Shown here: positions 51,733 through 60,696 of the stretch, one piece after another | Layout of the letters: each line of letters opens with the position of its first letter | Position numbering within the stretch: position 1 is the first letter of the stretch | From: Pseudomonas fluorescens | GTDB lineage: Bacteria > Pseudomonadota > Gammaproteobacteria > Pseudomonadales > Pseudomonadaceae | Assembly: GCF_902497745.1 (NCBI RefSeq) | Contig: NZ_CABVHJ010000029.1 | Span: forward strand, 1 to 64,000 | Direction of reading: 5' to 3' | Length of the DNA stretch: 64,000 nt | Notes under the pieces: model-generated | The model's input: the letters and a program-made list of their open reading frames with translations, nothing else | What the model was told of the DNA's origin: nothing | The model's database searches: none | Program-made: the position numbers and the translations under genes

Positions 51733-52854
51733 ATGCAGCGAATTCTGATTGAAAGCCTGTCGACGGTCATCGTCGACCTGCCGACCATCCGCCCGCACAA
51801 ACTGGCAATGCACACGATGCAGAAGCAGACTCTGGTGATTCTGCGCCTGCGCTGCAGCGATGGTATTGAGGGCATCGGTGAAGCCACCACCATCGGCGGC
51901 CTCGCTTACGGTTATGAAAGCCCGGAAAGCATCAAAGCCAATATCGATGCGCACCTGGCGCCGGCGTTGGTGGGCATGGAGGCCAACAACATCAACGCGG
52001 CGATGCAGCGCCTCGACAAGATCGCCAAGGGCAACACCTTCGCCAAGTCCGGCATCGAAAGCGCACTGCTCGATGCGCAAGGCAAGCGCCTCGGCCTGCC
52101 GGTCAGTGAACTGCTCGGCGGCCGTGTGCGGGACAGCCTCGAAGTGGCCTGGACCCTGGCCAGCGGCGACACCACCCGCGATATCGCCGAAGCCGAGCAG
52201 ATGCTTGAAACACGCCGCCATCGCATCTTCAAATTGAAGATCGGTGCCAATCCGCTGGAGCAAGACCTCAAGCATGTCGTGGCGATCAAAAAAGCCTTGG
52301 GCGAGCGCGCCAGTGTGCGAGTTGACGTGAACCAGTATTGGGATGAGTCCCAGGCGATTCGTGGTTGTCAGGTGCTGGGTGACAACGGTATCGACCTGAT
52401 CGAACAGCCAATTTCGCGGGTCAACCGCTCCGGGCAGATTCGCCTGAATCAGCGCAGTCCGGCACCGATCATGGCCGACGAATCGATCGAAAGCGTCGAG
52501 GATGCTTTCAGTCTCGCCGCCGACGGCGCCGCCAGTGTGTTCGCCCTGAAAATCGCCAAAAACGGCGGCCCGCGTGCCGTGTTGCGCACCGCACAAATCG
52601 CCGAGGCAGCGGGCATCGCGTTGTACGGCGGCACCATGCTTGAAGGCTCCATCGGCACGCTGGCCTCGGCGCACGCCTTCCTCACGCTCAAACAGCTGAC
52701 CTGGGACACCGAACTGTTCGGCCCGCTGCTGCTGACCGAAGACATCGTCACAGAAGCGCCGCAGTACCGCGATTTCCACCTGCACATCCCGCGAACTCCA
52801 GGCCTTGGCCTGGCGCTGGATGAAGAGCGTCTGGCGCGTTTTCGCCGCCACTGA
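51733..52854 (+). CDS. catB: Muconate cycloisomerase
   Basis: The 373-residue enolase-superfamily enzyme converts cis,cis-muconate to muconolactone. The catalytic FKLKIG lysines are at 167 and 169 and the Mn ligands at Asp198, Glu224 and Asp249, the numbering of characterised Pseudomonas CatB. The ATG at 51733 has AAGGGA upstream, only 22 bases after benD. It is therefore probably transcribed with the ben genes as well as from any promoter of its own. Confidence 0.95.
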   Translation: MQRILIESLSTVIVDLPTIRPHKLAMHTMQKQTLVILRLRCSDGIEGIGEATTIGGLAYGYESPESIKANIDAHLAPALVGMEANNINAAMQRLDKIAKGNTFAKSGIESALLDAQGKRLGLPVSELLGGRVRDSLEVAWTLASGDTTRDIAEAEQMLETRRHRIFKLKIGANPLEQDLKHVVAIKKALGERASVRVDVNQYWDESQAIRGCQVLGDNGIDLIEQPISRVNRSGQIRLNQRSPAPIMADESIESVEDAFSLAADGAASVFALKIAKNGGPRAVLRTAQIAEAAGIALYGGTMLEGSIGTLASAHAFLTLKQLTWDTELFGPLLLTEDIVTEAPQYRDFHLHIPRTPGLGLALDEERLARFRRH

Positions 52855-52869
52855 ATCAGGAGAGTCAGC

Positions 52870-53160
52870 ATGCTGTTCCACGTAAAAATGACCGTGAAAT
52901 TGCCCGTCGATATGGACCCGTCATTGGCCACCCGGCTGAAGGCGGACGAGAAGGAACTGGCGCAACGCCTGCAACGCGAAGGCGTATGGCGGCACCTGTG
53001 GCGCATCGCCGGGCATTACGCCAATTACAGCGTGTTCGATGTGCCGAGCGTCGAGGCCCTGCACGACACGTTGATGCTATTGCCGTTGTTCCCCTACATG
53101 GACATCGAGGTTGACGGCCTGTGCCGGCATCCGTCGTCAATCCATTCCGACGATCGCTAA
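52870..53160 (+). CDS. catC: Muconolactone delta-isomerase
   Basis: The 96-residue enzyme isomerises muconolactone to 3-oxoadipate enol-lactone. It begins MLFHVKMTVKLPVDMDP and has VWRHLWRIAGHYANYSVFDV, both diagnostic. The ATG has AGGAGAG upstream and lies 15 bases after the catB stop. Confidence 0.95.
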   Translation: MLFHVKMTVKLPVDMDPSLATRLKADEKELAQRLQREGVWRHLWRIAGHYANYSVFDVPSVEALHDTLMLLPLFPYMDIEVDGLCRHPSSIHSDDR

Positions 53161-53183
53161 TTCTGAGCTCGCCGCATTTCCCT

Positions 53184-53273
53184 TGTGGGAGCGAGCTTGC
53201 TCGCGAAAGCGGTGAGCCAGTCACCATAAATGCTGAATGACACAACGCATTCGCGAGCAAGCTCGCTCCCACA
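53184..53273. repeat. REP pair (BIME) between catC and catA
   Basis: TGTGGGAGCGAGCTTGCTCG and its inverted copy flank about 45 bases. It lies inside the cat operon, where the stem-loops may stabilise the upstream message or reduce catA expression. Confidence 0.92.
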
Positions 53274-53328
53274 GGGGAAGTGCGCTAAGTGAACTGCGTC
53301 GACACAACAACAAGATGAGGTAACCACC

Positions 53329-54246
53329 ATGACCGTGAAAATTGCCCACACCGCCGAGCTGCAAACGTTCTTCAAAGAAGCCGCCGGTTTTGCCAGCGAC
53401 GATGGCAATTCCCGGCTGAAAACCATCGTTCTGCGCATCTTGCAGGACTGCGCGAAAATCATCGAAGACCTCGACATCAGCGATGATGAGTTCTGGAAAA
53501 CCGTTGACTATCTCAACCGTTTGGGCGCTCGTTCCGAAGCTGGTCTGTTGGTCGCCGGCCTCGGCCTCGAGCATTTTCTCGACCTGTTACAGGACGCCAA
53601 GGACGCACAGGTCGGCTTGACCGGCGGCACGCCACGCACCATCGAAGGCCCGCTGTACGTGGCCGGCGCGCCGCTGTGCGAAGGTGAGTGCCGCATGGAT
53701 GACGGCAGCGAGGAGGGCGTCGCCACCGTTATGCACCTCGAAGGCCAAGTGTTCGATCTGCAGGGCCAGCCGTTGTCCGGTGCCACCGTTGACCTGTGGC
53801 ACGCCAACACCAAGGGCACCTATTCGTTTTTCGACCCGAGCCAGTCCGAGTACAACCTGCGCCGACGCATCATCACCGACGCCGAGGGCCGCTACCGCGC
53901 TCGCAGCATCGTCCCGTCCGGTTATGGCTGCGACCCGCAAGGGCCGACTCAGGAATGCCTGAACCTGCTCGGCCGCCATGGCCAGCGTCCGGCCCATGTG
54001 CATTTCTTCATCAGCGCACCGGGGCATCGGCACCTGACGACGCAGATCAATCTGTCGGGTGATCAATACCTGTGGGATGACTTCGCTTATGCGACCCGTG
54101 AAGGGTTGGTTGGGGAGGTGGTGTTCCGTGAGGATGCGGCATCGGGACGTTATGCCGAGCTGAAGTTTGACTTCCAGTTGCAGCCGGCGCCGGATGCCAG
54201 TGCCGAACAACGCAGTCAACGGCCGCGTGCGTTGCAAGACGCTTGA
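53329..54246 (+). CDS. catA: Catechol 1,2-dioxygenase
   Basis: The 305-residue intradiol dioxygenase cleaves catechol to cis,cis-muconate. The non-heme Fe(III) ligands are Tyr165 (KGTYSFFD), Tyr199 (PSGYGC), His223 and His225 (PAHVHFF). An N-terminal helical dimerisation domain precedes them. The ATG at 53329 follows GAGGTAACCACC. It is separated from catC by a 168-bp gap that holds a REP pair. Confidence 0.95.
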   Translation: MTVKIAHTAELQTFFKEAAGFASDDGNSRLKTIVLRILQDCAKIIEDLDISDDEFWKTVDYLNRLGARSEAGLLVAGLGLEHFLDLLQDAKDAQVGLTGGTPRTIEGPLYVAGAPLCEGECRMDDGSEEGVATVMHLEGQVFDLQGQPLSGATVDLWHANTKGTYSFFDPSQSEYNLRRRIITDAEGRYRARSIVPSGYGCDPQGPTQECLNLLGRHGQRPAHVHFFISAPGHRHLTTQINLSGDQYLWDDFAYATREGLVGEVVFREDAASGRYAELKFDFQLQPAPDASAEQRSQRPRALQDA

Positions 54247-54263
54247 TACCGAGTCGTCTGGTT

Positions 54264-54568
54264 CCCTCACCCTAGCCCTCTCCCAGAGGGAGAGGGGACT
54301 GACCGGGGGGATCTTGAGTGCTACGCCGACCTGAACGATATTTGCCGAATCCAACCCGGTTGTTCAGGTCGATGTATACCGCAAGACAACTCGGTCAGCT
54401 CCCTCCGGGAGAGTGTTGGGAGGGTACTGGCCGAGGCGATATTTAGTGCTACGCCGACCTGAACAGTTTGTGCCGAATCCATAATCGACTCGGTCGTTCA
54501 GGTCGATGTATCGCGATATACACCTCGGTCGACTCCCTCTCCCTCCGGGAGAGGGCTGGGGTGAGGGG
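54264..54568. repeat. Composite palindromic repeat, element C
   Basis: Ends are CCCTCACCCTAGCCCTCTCC on the left and GAGAGGGCTGGGGTGAGGGG on the right, inverted copies shared with elements A and B. Inside are two tandem, imperfect palindromic units, each with GTGCTACGCCGACCTGAAC answered by GTTCAGGTCGATGTAT. The rest of the gap to 54741 is AT-richer and presumably holds the promoter of the next operon. Confidence 0.88.
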
Positions 54569-54741
54569 AAATCAGGCCTAAGGTAATGCGAAAAAGATAT
54601 TGGCTACGTATTTTTAAGATCGTTTAGTTTTGTCGCAACGACGAATCAAAACGCATCAAACCGATAGACCCCCGATTGCCATGACGGCACACGCTGAATC
54701 GATCACAGGTTCTTCAGGTTTGATTCACACGGGAGTGAATC

Positions 54742-55788
54742 ATGCCGCATACCCTCGATATCACCGCATTACCGACGCTGGACCTGTCGCTGTTCGAAGG
54801 CACAGCGCAGCAGCGCTACGAATTTCTTGAAGACCTGCGCCACGCCGCCCGAGACGTCGGCTTCTTCTACCTGACCGGGCATGGCATCGACAGTGCTTTG
54901 CTCAAGCAGGTACAGGCCCACGCCCGCCAGTTTTTCGCTTTGCCCGACAGCGAAAAAAACGCCGTTGGCATGATCAACTCACCACACTTTCGCGGTTACA
55001 ACCGGGCCGCCTCGGAAATCACCCGTGGCCAGCCCGATCTGCGTGAACAGTTCGATCTGGGCGCCGAGCGCGAGGTGTTGCCATTAGACGCGGACAGCCC
55101 ATTCTGGGCGCGGCTGCAAGGCCCCAACCAATGGCCGGCGGCACTGCCGGAACTGAAACCTTTGCTGCTGGAATGGCAAGAGGCGATGACGCGGATGTCG
55201 TTGCGCCTGCTGCGTGCGTTCGCTCAGGCACTCTCGCTGCGCGCCGATGCGTTTGATCAGCTCTACGGCGACAAACCCAACGAACACATCAAGTTGATGC
55301 GCTATCCCGGCCAGTCCAGCGAGTCGAGCCATCAAGGTGTCGGTGCGCACAAGGATTCGGGTTTCCTCAGCTTCCTCCTGCAAGACCAACAGGCCGGTCT
55401 GCAAGTCGAAATCGAAGAGGGCCGCTGGATCGATGCGTTGCCACGCGAGAACACCCTGGTGGTGAACATCGGCGAACTGCTCGAACTGGCCAGCAACGGT
55501 TATCTGCGGGCCACGGTGCATCGCGTGGTTTCGCCACCGGCGGGAAGTGAACGCCTGTCTGTCGCGTTCTTCCTCGGCGCGCAACTCGACGCTGTGGTGC
55601 CGCTGTATCCGCTGCCCACCGCACTGTTGCGCGAGGCGCGCGGGCCGGCCAGTGATCCGCTCAACCCGCTGTTTCGCGATGTCGGCTGGAACTACCTCAA
55701 AGGTCGTTTGCGCTCGCATCCCGATGTCGCGCAACGCTTCTACGCCGATGCGCTACTCCCGCCACCGCCCGTTCGTAAATCCGCCTGA
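54742..55788 (+). CDS. 2-oxoglutarate/Fe(II) oxygenase, isopenicillin N synthase family
   Basis: The 348-residue non-heme iron enzyme has the facial triad His203, Asp205 (VGAHKDSGFL) and His260 (ATVHRVV), plus Arg271-x-Ser273 for 2-oxoglutarate or substrate carboxylate binding. The N-terminal DIOX_N region is LDLSLFEG to VGFFYLTGHGI. Family members hydroxylate or oxidise small molecules; the substrate here is unknown. It is the first gene of a run with two ABC importers and is 27 bp from the MetQ-like gene, so it probably acts on what they bring in. Confidence 0.88.
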   Translation: MPHTLDITALPTLDLSLFEGTAQQRYEFLEDLRHAARDVGFFYLTGHGIDSALLKQVQAHARQFFALPDSEKNAVGMINSPHFRGYNRAASEITRGQPDLREQFDLGAEREVLPLDADSPFWARLQGPNQWPAALPELKPLLLEWQEAMTRMSLRLLRAFAQALSLRADAFDQLYGDKPNEHIKLMRYPGQSSESSHQGVGAHKDSGFLSFLLQDQQAGLQVEIEEGRWIDALPRENTLVVNIGELLELASNGYLRATVHRVVSPPAGSERLSVAFFLGAQLDAVVPLYPLPTALLREARGPASDPLNPLFRDVGWNYLKGRLRSHPDVAQRFYADALLPPPPVRKSA

Positions 55789-55815
55789 CTCATCACTCGC
55801 TCAAGGACTTCGCAC

Positions 55816-56625
55816 ATGATCAAGAAAGCAGGTTTGACCCTGGCCGTGCTCGGCGCGCTGGTGACGTCGTTCGGTGCGCAGGCGTTGGAGCCGTTGCGCG
55901 TCGCCGCCGACCCGGTGCCCCACGCGCAGATTCTGGCGTACATCCAGAAAATCGATCCGCAGCTGAATCTCAAAGTCATCGAGATCCCCAACGGTGTGAA
56001 CTCCAACGAGCTGTTGGTGCACGGTGACGTCGACGCCAATTACTTCCAGCACTTGCCGTACCTGAAATCCCAGGAAAAGGCTCTCGGCGAAAAACTCGCG
56101 GTGGCGGCCACGGTGCATATCGAACCCTTGGGCATCTACTCGCATCGCCATAAAAGCTTCGCCGATGTACCGGTAAAAGGCACCGTCGCCGTGCCCAATA
56201 ACGTGACCAACCTGAGCCGCGCGCTGTACCTGTTGCAGGACAACGGCCTGATCAAGCTCAAACCCGGCTTCAATGACCCGGCCGCCGATCAGGCAACACC
56301 CAAGGACATCGCCGAGAACCCGAAACAGCTGAAGATCCTCGAGATCGAGTCGCCGCAGATTCCGCGCTCGCTGGACGACGTCGATCTAGCCGTGATCAAC
56401 GGCAACTACGCGCTCGACGCAGGCCTGGTGCCGGCCAAGGATGCCTTGGGTCTGGAGAAAGCCGAGCACAATCCTTACGCCAACATTCTGGTAACCACAC
56501 CCAAACTCGAAAAAGATCCGCGTATCGCGCAACTGGCCAAGGACCTGACGTCGCCAGAGGTCGCCAAATACATCACCGACAACTTCGCCGGCTCGGTGAT
56601 TCCGGTGGCGGGCGGCAAGCCATGA
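55816..56625 (+). CDS. MetQ/NlpA family substrate-binding protein
   Basis: The 269-residue periplasmic binding protein belongs to the methionine-type ABC family. The signal peptide [23 protein letters not shown] is cleaved after Ala and has no lipobox cysteine, so it is soluble rather than the usual lipoprotein. Family stretches [28 protein letters not shown] and [14 protein letters not shown] are present. Start ATG 55816. It overlaps the ATPase gene by ATGA. The ligand may be methionine or another sulfur or amino compound. Confidence 0.9.
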   Translation: MIKKAGLTLAVLGALVTSFGAQALEPLRVAADPVPHAQILAYIQKIDPQLNLKVIEIPNGVNSNELLVHGDVDANYFQHLPYLKSQEKALGEKLAVAATVHIEPLGIYSHRHKSFADVPVKGTVAVPNNVTNLSRALYLLQDNGLIKLKPGFNDPAADQATPKDIAENPKQLKILEIESPQIPRSLDDVDLAVINGNYALDAGLVPAKDALGLEKAEHNPYANILVTTPKLEKDPRIAQLAKDLTSPEVAKYITDNFAGSVIPVAGGKP

Positions 56626-57422
56626 TCGCCGTCGAGCAGTTGAGCAAGACTTATCCTTCGGCCGCGCAACCGGCACTCGATCAGGTCTCGCTGAGCATTC
56701 CCGACGGTGCGGTTTACGGGATTCTCGGGCGTAGCGGCGCGGGCAAGTCGACGCTGCTGCGTTGCCTCAATCTGCTCGAACGACCGGACAGCGGACGCAT
56801 TGTGCTGGATGGCGTCGACCTGACGACGCTGTCGGTCAGCGAACTGCGCCAGCAGCGCCAGCGCATCGGCATGATCTTCCAGGGCTTCAACCTGCTGCAT
56901 TCGCGCACGGTATTCGACAACATTGCGGTGCCGTTGGAGATCGCCAAGGTGGGCAAGCCGTGGCGCCATGTGCGGGTGCGCGAACTGCTGGAGCTGGTTG
57001 GCTTGAGTGACAAGGCGCAGGCCTTTCCCTCGCAGTTGTCCGGCGGGCAGAAACAGCGCGTCGGCATTGCCCGCGCTTTGGCCGCTGAGCCGGCGTATTT
57101 GCTCTCGGACGAGGCCACCAGTGCGCTCGACCCGGAAACCACCGAATCGATCCTGCAATTGCTGCGCGATATCAATCGGCAACTGGGCGTGACCATCGTG
57201 TTGATCACCCACGAACTGGACGTGGTCAAGTCGATCTGCGACCACGCCGCGTTCATGGCCAACGGACGCCTGGTCGAAGCCGGGCCGGTGCCACGGCTGC
57301 TGGCCGATGCGCAATCGCAACTGGGCGCTTCGCTGCGGCCGACCTGCGGCTTGCCACTGGGTCATGCTGAGCCGGGCCTGAGTTTTCTCAAGCAATACGG
57401 CGTACGGGCGGCGCACTCATGA
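56622..57422 (+). CDS. MetN-like ABC transporter ATP-binding protein lacking the NIL domain
   Basis: The 266-residue ATPase has Walker [11 protein letters not shown]-loop FQGFN, signature [15 protein letters not shown] and Walker [13 protein letters not shown] with the switch His in ITHELD. It is typical of MetN in that part. Standard MetN proteins run to about 335-345 residues with a C-terminal NIL domain that binds methionine and shuts the transporter off. That domain is missing here. The start and stop overlap neighbours by ATGA. Confidence 0.9.
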   Translation: MIAVEQLSKTYPSAAQPALDQVSLSIPDGAVYGILGRSGAGKSTLLRCLNLLERPDSGRIVLDGVDLTTLSVSELRQQRQRIGMIFQGFNLLHSRTVFDNIAVPLEIAKVGKPWRHVRVRELLELVGLSDKAQAFPSQLSGGQKQRVGIARALAAEPAYLLSDEATSALDPETTESILQLLRDINRQLGVTIVLITHELDVVKSICDHAAFMANGRLVEAGPVPRLLADAQSQLGASLRPTCGLPLGHAEPGLSFLKQYGVRAAHS

Positions 57423-58090
57423 ACCGCACGGTCAATTGGGATGAAATCCTGCAACTGGTGTTCAACGCCACCGGTGAAACCCTGTACATGGTTCTGCTCG
57501 CAGGGCTGTTCACACTGCTGATCGGCTTGCCGCTGGGCGTGTTGCTGTTTATCAGTCGCCGCGACGGACTGCTGCCGATGCCACGCTTGAATGCTGTGCT
57601 GGGTGGCGTGGTCAACCTCGGCCGTTCGCTGCCATTCGTGGTGATGCTGATCGCCCTGATCCCGCTGACGCGACTGGTGGTCGGCACAACACTGGGCAGC
57701 ACCGCCGCTGTGGTGCCGATCACCATCGGCGCGTTTCCGTTCTTCGCACGCATCGTCGAAAACGCTCTGGACGAAGTCGACAAGGGTCGCATCGAAGCCA
57801 TCCTCGCCATGGGCGGCGACATCGGTCATGTGATTTTCAAAGTGTTGTTGCCCGAAGCGCTGCCGGCGTTGCTGGCCGGGATCACCTTGACGCTGGTGAT
57901 GCTGATCGGGTTTTCCTCGATGGCCGGAGTGATAGGCGGTGGCGGACTCGGTGATCTGGCGATCCGTTACGGCTATCAGCGTTTCAACAATGAAGTGATG
58001 GTCGCCACGGTTGTGGTGTTGGTGATCCTCGTTCAGGGCGTGCAAAGCCTGGGCGATCGGTTGGTTCGTTCGCTGGCGCATCGCCGCTAA
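57419..58090 (+). CDS. MetI-like ABC transporter permease
   Basis: The 223-residue inner-membrane permease has about five segments and the EAA-type loop that contacts the ATPase ([34 protein letters not shown]). It ends [10 protein letters not shown] and [12 protein letters not shown] as in MetI. Its ATG overlaps the ATPase stop. It forms the translocation channel of the MetQ/MetN-like system. Confidence 0.92.
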   Translation: MNRTVNWDEILQLVFNATGETLYMVLLAGLFTLLIGLPLGVLLFISRRDGLLPMPRLNAVLGGVVNLGRSLPFVVMLIALIPLTRLVVGTTLGSTAAVVPITIGAFPFFARIVENALDEVDKGRIEAILAMGGDIGHVIFKVLLPEALPALLAGITLTLVMLIGFSSMAGVIGGGGLGDLAIRYGYQRFNNEVMVATVVVLVILVQGVQSLGDRLVRSLAHRR

Positions 58091-58098
58091 GGATTTGT

Positions 58099-59655
58099 AT
58101 GAGTGTGCCGGTCGCCGTAGTCCGCGAACCGCTGATTCGTCTGCGTGAATTGAGCAAAATATTTGGCGCGAGTCGGGCGCTGGATGCCGTCAGTCTGGAC
58201 ATCTATCCCGCCGAAGTGGTGGCGCTGCTCGGTGCCAATGGCGCGGGCAAGTCGACCTTGGTGAAGATTCTCGCGGGCAGCCAGAGCGCCGACGCTGGCG
58301 AGATCTGGCTGGAGGGCGCGCCTCGGCATTTCAGTTCGCCGCTGTCGGCGCGGCGCTTTGGCATTGTCGCGGTGCACCAACAGATCAACGAGGGCATCGC
58401 ACCGGGTTTGAGTGTCGCGGAAAACCTCCTGCTCGATGAACTGTGCAAGCCAGACGCTGACTTCTGGCTCAATCGCCAACACCTGCTGGAGCGCGCCGCG
58501 AGCATTGCCGCAGGGTTGGGTTTGACCTTGCCGCTGGAGCAGCCGATCGAGCATCTCGGTCAGGCCGAACGGCAATTGGTGGTGCTCGCTCGAGCCTTGG
58601 CCTTGCAGCCGCGCCTGCTGATTCTGGATGAGCCGACGGCGGCGCTCTCCGATGCCGAGGCGCAACGGTTGTTTGGTTTGATCGACACCTTGCGCAGTCG
58701 TGGAGTGGCGATTCTGTACATCTCCCATCGACTCTCCGACCTGCAACGCGTGGCAGATCGCGCCATCGTTTTGCGGGATGGCCAGTTCGCGGGCGAGTTC
58801 ACCGCTCGGCAATTGCCCCAAGCGGTGAGTGCCATGCTGGGACAGGCGCTGGCCGAACATGTTTACCAGCCGCGCGTGGCCGGGCGCGAGGTGATGAAGC
58901 TCAGCGCCATGCAAGTCCTGCCGCGCTCCGCCGCGTTCGATCTGACCCTGCACGAAAACGAAGTGGTGGTGCTGACCGGGCTGTTGGGTGCCGGTAAAAG
59001 CGAAATCGCCGAGGTGCTGTTCGGCCTGCGTAAAGCGACCTCGGGCCGCGTGCAACTGGATGGCACTGACTGGCGTGCGGACTCACCGCGCCAGGCCATT
59101 CAAAGCGGGGTTTTCTTCGCGGCCGAAGATCGCGCCAGTCAGTCGCTGATACCTGATTTTTCTTTGCGTCGCACCCTTACTTTGCCGTTTCTTGAACGCT
59201 TCAGCCGCGGCGGTTTCATCCGCAACCGCGCCGAAGCGGCAGCGGTCGAGGCACAGGTGGCGGCGCTGGGGATCAAGACTGCCGGTATCGATGTGCCGAT
59301 GAGCGCACTGTCAGGCGGCAATCAACAGAAAGTCGTGCTCGGCCGCTGGCTGCTCGGCGAAGGGCGGGTATTGATCCTTGATGAACCGTTTCAAGGCGTC
59401 GACGTGCGTGCCCGCCGCGACATCGGCCAACTGCTGCGCGACAGCGCCAGGGGCCGGGCGACGCTGGTGATTTGCGCCGACGTCGATGAAGCCCTGGAGA
59501 TTGCCGACCGCATCCTGCTGGTGCGCGATCACGCGGTGGTCGCCGAGTACCCGCGCGCCGGCCTCAATCGTGCTGATCTGGTCGCTGCACTGGCCGGCAG
59601 CGACGTCACCGAACATTCCCCTCAAGCCACGCCAAGGAGCAGAGCGAGTGCCTGA
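58099..59655 (+). CDS. Ribose-type (RbsA-like) ABC transporter ATP-binding protein
   Basis: The 518-residue protein has two fused nucleotide-binding domains. The first has [21 protein letters not shown] and a degenerate signature LGQAERQLV. The second has GLLGAGKSE, LSGGNQQKVVLGRW and LILDEPFQGVD. This matches sugar importers of the CUT2 class. The ATG at 58099 has AAGGA upstream, 8 bp after metI, so the two transporters are in one operon. Confidence 0.92.
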   Translation: MSVPVAVVREPLIRLRELSKIFGASRALDAVSLDIYPAEVVALLGANGAGKSTLVKILAGSQSADAGEIWLEGAPRHFSSPLSARRFGIVAVHQQINEGIAPGLSVAENLLLDELCKPDADFWLNRQHLLERAASIAAGLGLTLPLEQPIEHLGQAERQLVVLARALALQPRLLILDEPTAALSDAEAQRLFGLIDTLRSRGVAILYISHRLSDLQRVADRAIVLRDGQFAGEFTARQLPQAVSAMLGQALAEHVYQPRVAGREVMKLSAMQVLPRSAAFDLTLHENEVVVLTGLLGAGKSEIAEVLFGLRKATSGRVQLDGTDWRADSPRQAIQSGVFFAAEDRASQSLIPDFSLRRTLTLPFLERFSRGGFIRNRAEAAAVEAQVAALGIKTAGIDVPMSALSGGNQQKVVLGRWLLGEGRVLILDEPFQGVDVRARRDIGQLLRDSARGRATLVICADVDEALEIADRILLVRDHAVVAEYPRAGLNRADLVAALAGSDVTEHSPQATPRSRASA

Positions 59656-60673
59656 TTCAAGTTCACTGTTTTCGACCGAGCCGGCACGCGCCGAACGTCT
59701 GCTGCACGTATTGATCCGCTACGGCCTGCTGTGGCTGCTGGCGCTGATCGTGGTGTTTTTCAGTGTGGCCGAGCCGGCATTCCTGCGCGTCGGCAACCTG
59801 TTCAGCATCCTGCAATCGGTATCGATTGTTGCGCTGCTGGCGCTGGGCGTGACGCTGACCATGGCTGTCGGCGGCCTCGATCTGTCGATTGGCGCTGTGG
59901 CGGCGATGAGCCTGATGATCGCCAGTTACGTGATGGTCGTGCTCGGCTGGGGTGCGGTGCCGGCGGTATTGATCAGTCTGGTGGGCGGGGCGCTGGTCGG
60001 CCTGCTCAACGGTTGGCTGATCGTCAAACTGCGGGTGCCGGACATTCTTGCGACGCTGGGCAGCATGTTTCTGGTGATCGGCGTGCAGCTGATTCCCACT
60101 GGCGGACGTTCGATTGCAGTGGGCATGACCTTGCCCAGTGGTGAGGAAACCGAAGGTACGTTCAGTGCCGCGTTTCTGGCGCTGGGGCGCGGGCGGTTGT
60201 GGGAGGTAGTGCCGATACCGGTATTGATCACGAGCGTGGTGGCGATCGCGGTGTGGTTATTTCTCGAACGCACGCGCATTGGCCGTTTGTTCTATGCCAT
60301 CGGTGGCAACGAGCAAGCGGCGCGACTGGCGGGGGCGCCGGTGCAGCGCTTCAAATTATTGGCTTACGTGCTCTCGTCATTGCTGGCGTCGCTCGGCGGT
60401 TTGTTGCTGGCGGCACGCTTGGGTCGTGGCGACGTCAGTTCGGGCAACGGTCTGGTGCTGGATGCTCTCGGCGCGGCGCTGATCGGTTTTGCCGTACTCG
60501 GCGCGAAGAAGCCTAACGCCTTCGGCACCCTGGTCGGTGCGCTGCTGGTGGCGGCGTTGCTCAACGGTCTGACCATGCTCAACGCGCCGTATTACGCACA
60601 GGATTTCGTCAAGGGACTGGTGCTGGTGCTGGCCCTGATGTTCACCTTCGGCCTCGCGCATCGGGCGCGTTGA
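59648..60673 (+). CDS. Ribose-type (RbsC-like) ABC transporter permease
   Basis: The 341-residue membrane protein has about 8-10 segments and CUT2 permease motifs: ALGVTLTMAVGGLDLSIGAVAAMS, VPDILATLGSMFLVIG and AIGGNEQAARLAGAPVQRFKLLAYVLS. I choose GTG 59648, with AAGGAG eight bases upstream; this overlaps the ATPase gene by eight bases. The frame is open back to 59486 but lies over the ATPase there. Confidence 0.9.
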   Translation: MPDSSSLFSTEPARAERLLHVLIRYGLLWLLALIVVFFSVAEPAFLRVGNLFSILQSVSIVALLALGVTLTMAVGGLDLSIGAVAAMSLMIASYVMVVLGWGAVPAVLISLVGGALVGLLNGWLIVKLRVPDILATLGSMFLVIGVQLIPTGGRSIAVGMTLPSGEETEGTFSAAFLALGRGRLWEVVPIPVLITSVVAIAVWLFLERTRIGRLFYAIGGNEQAARLAGAPVQRFKLLAYVLSSLLASLGGLLLAARLGRGDVSSGNGLVLDALGAALIGFAVLGAKKPNAFGTLVGALLVAALLNGLTMLNAPYYAQDFVKGLVLVLALMFTFGLAHRAR

Positions 60674-60696
60674 GCCGCTTCATTCAAGGATGTTGT

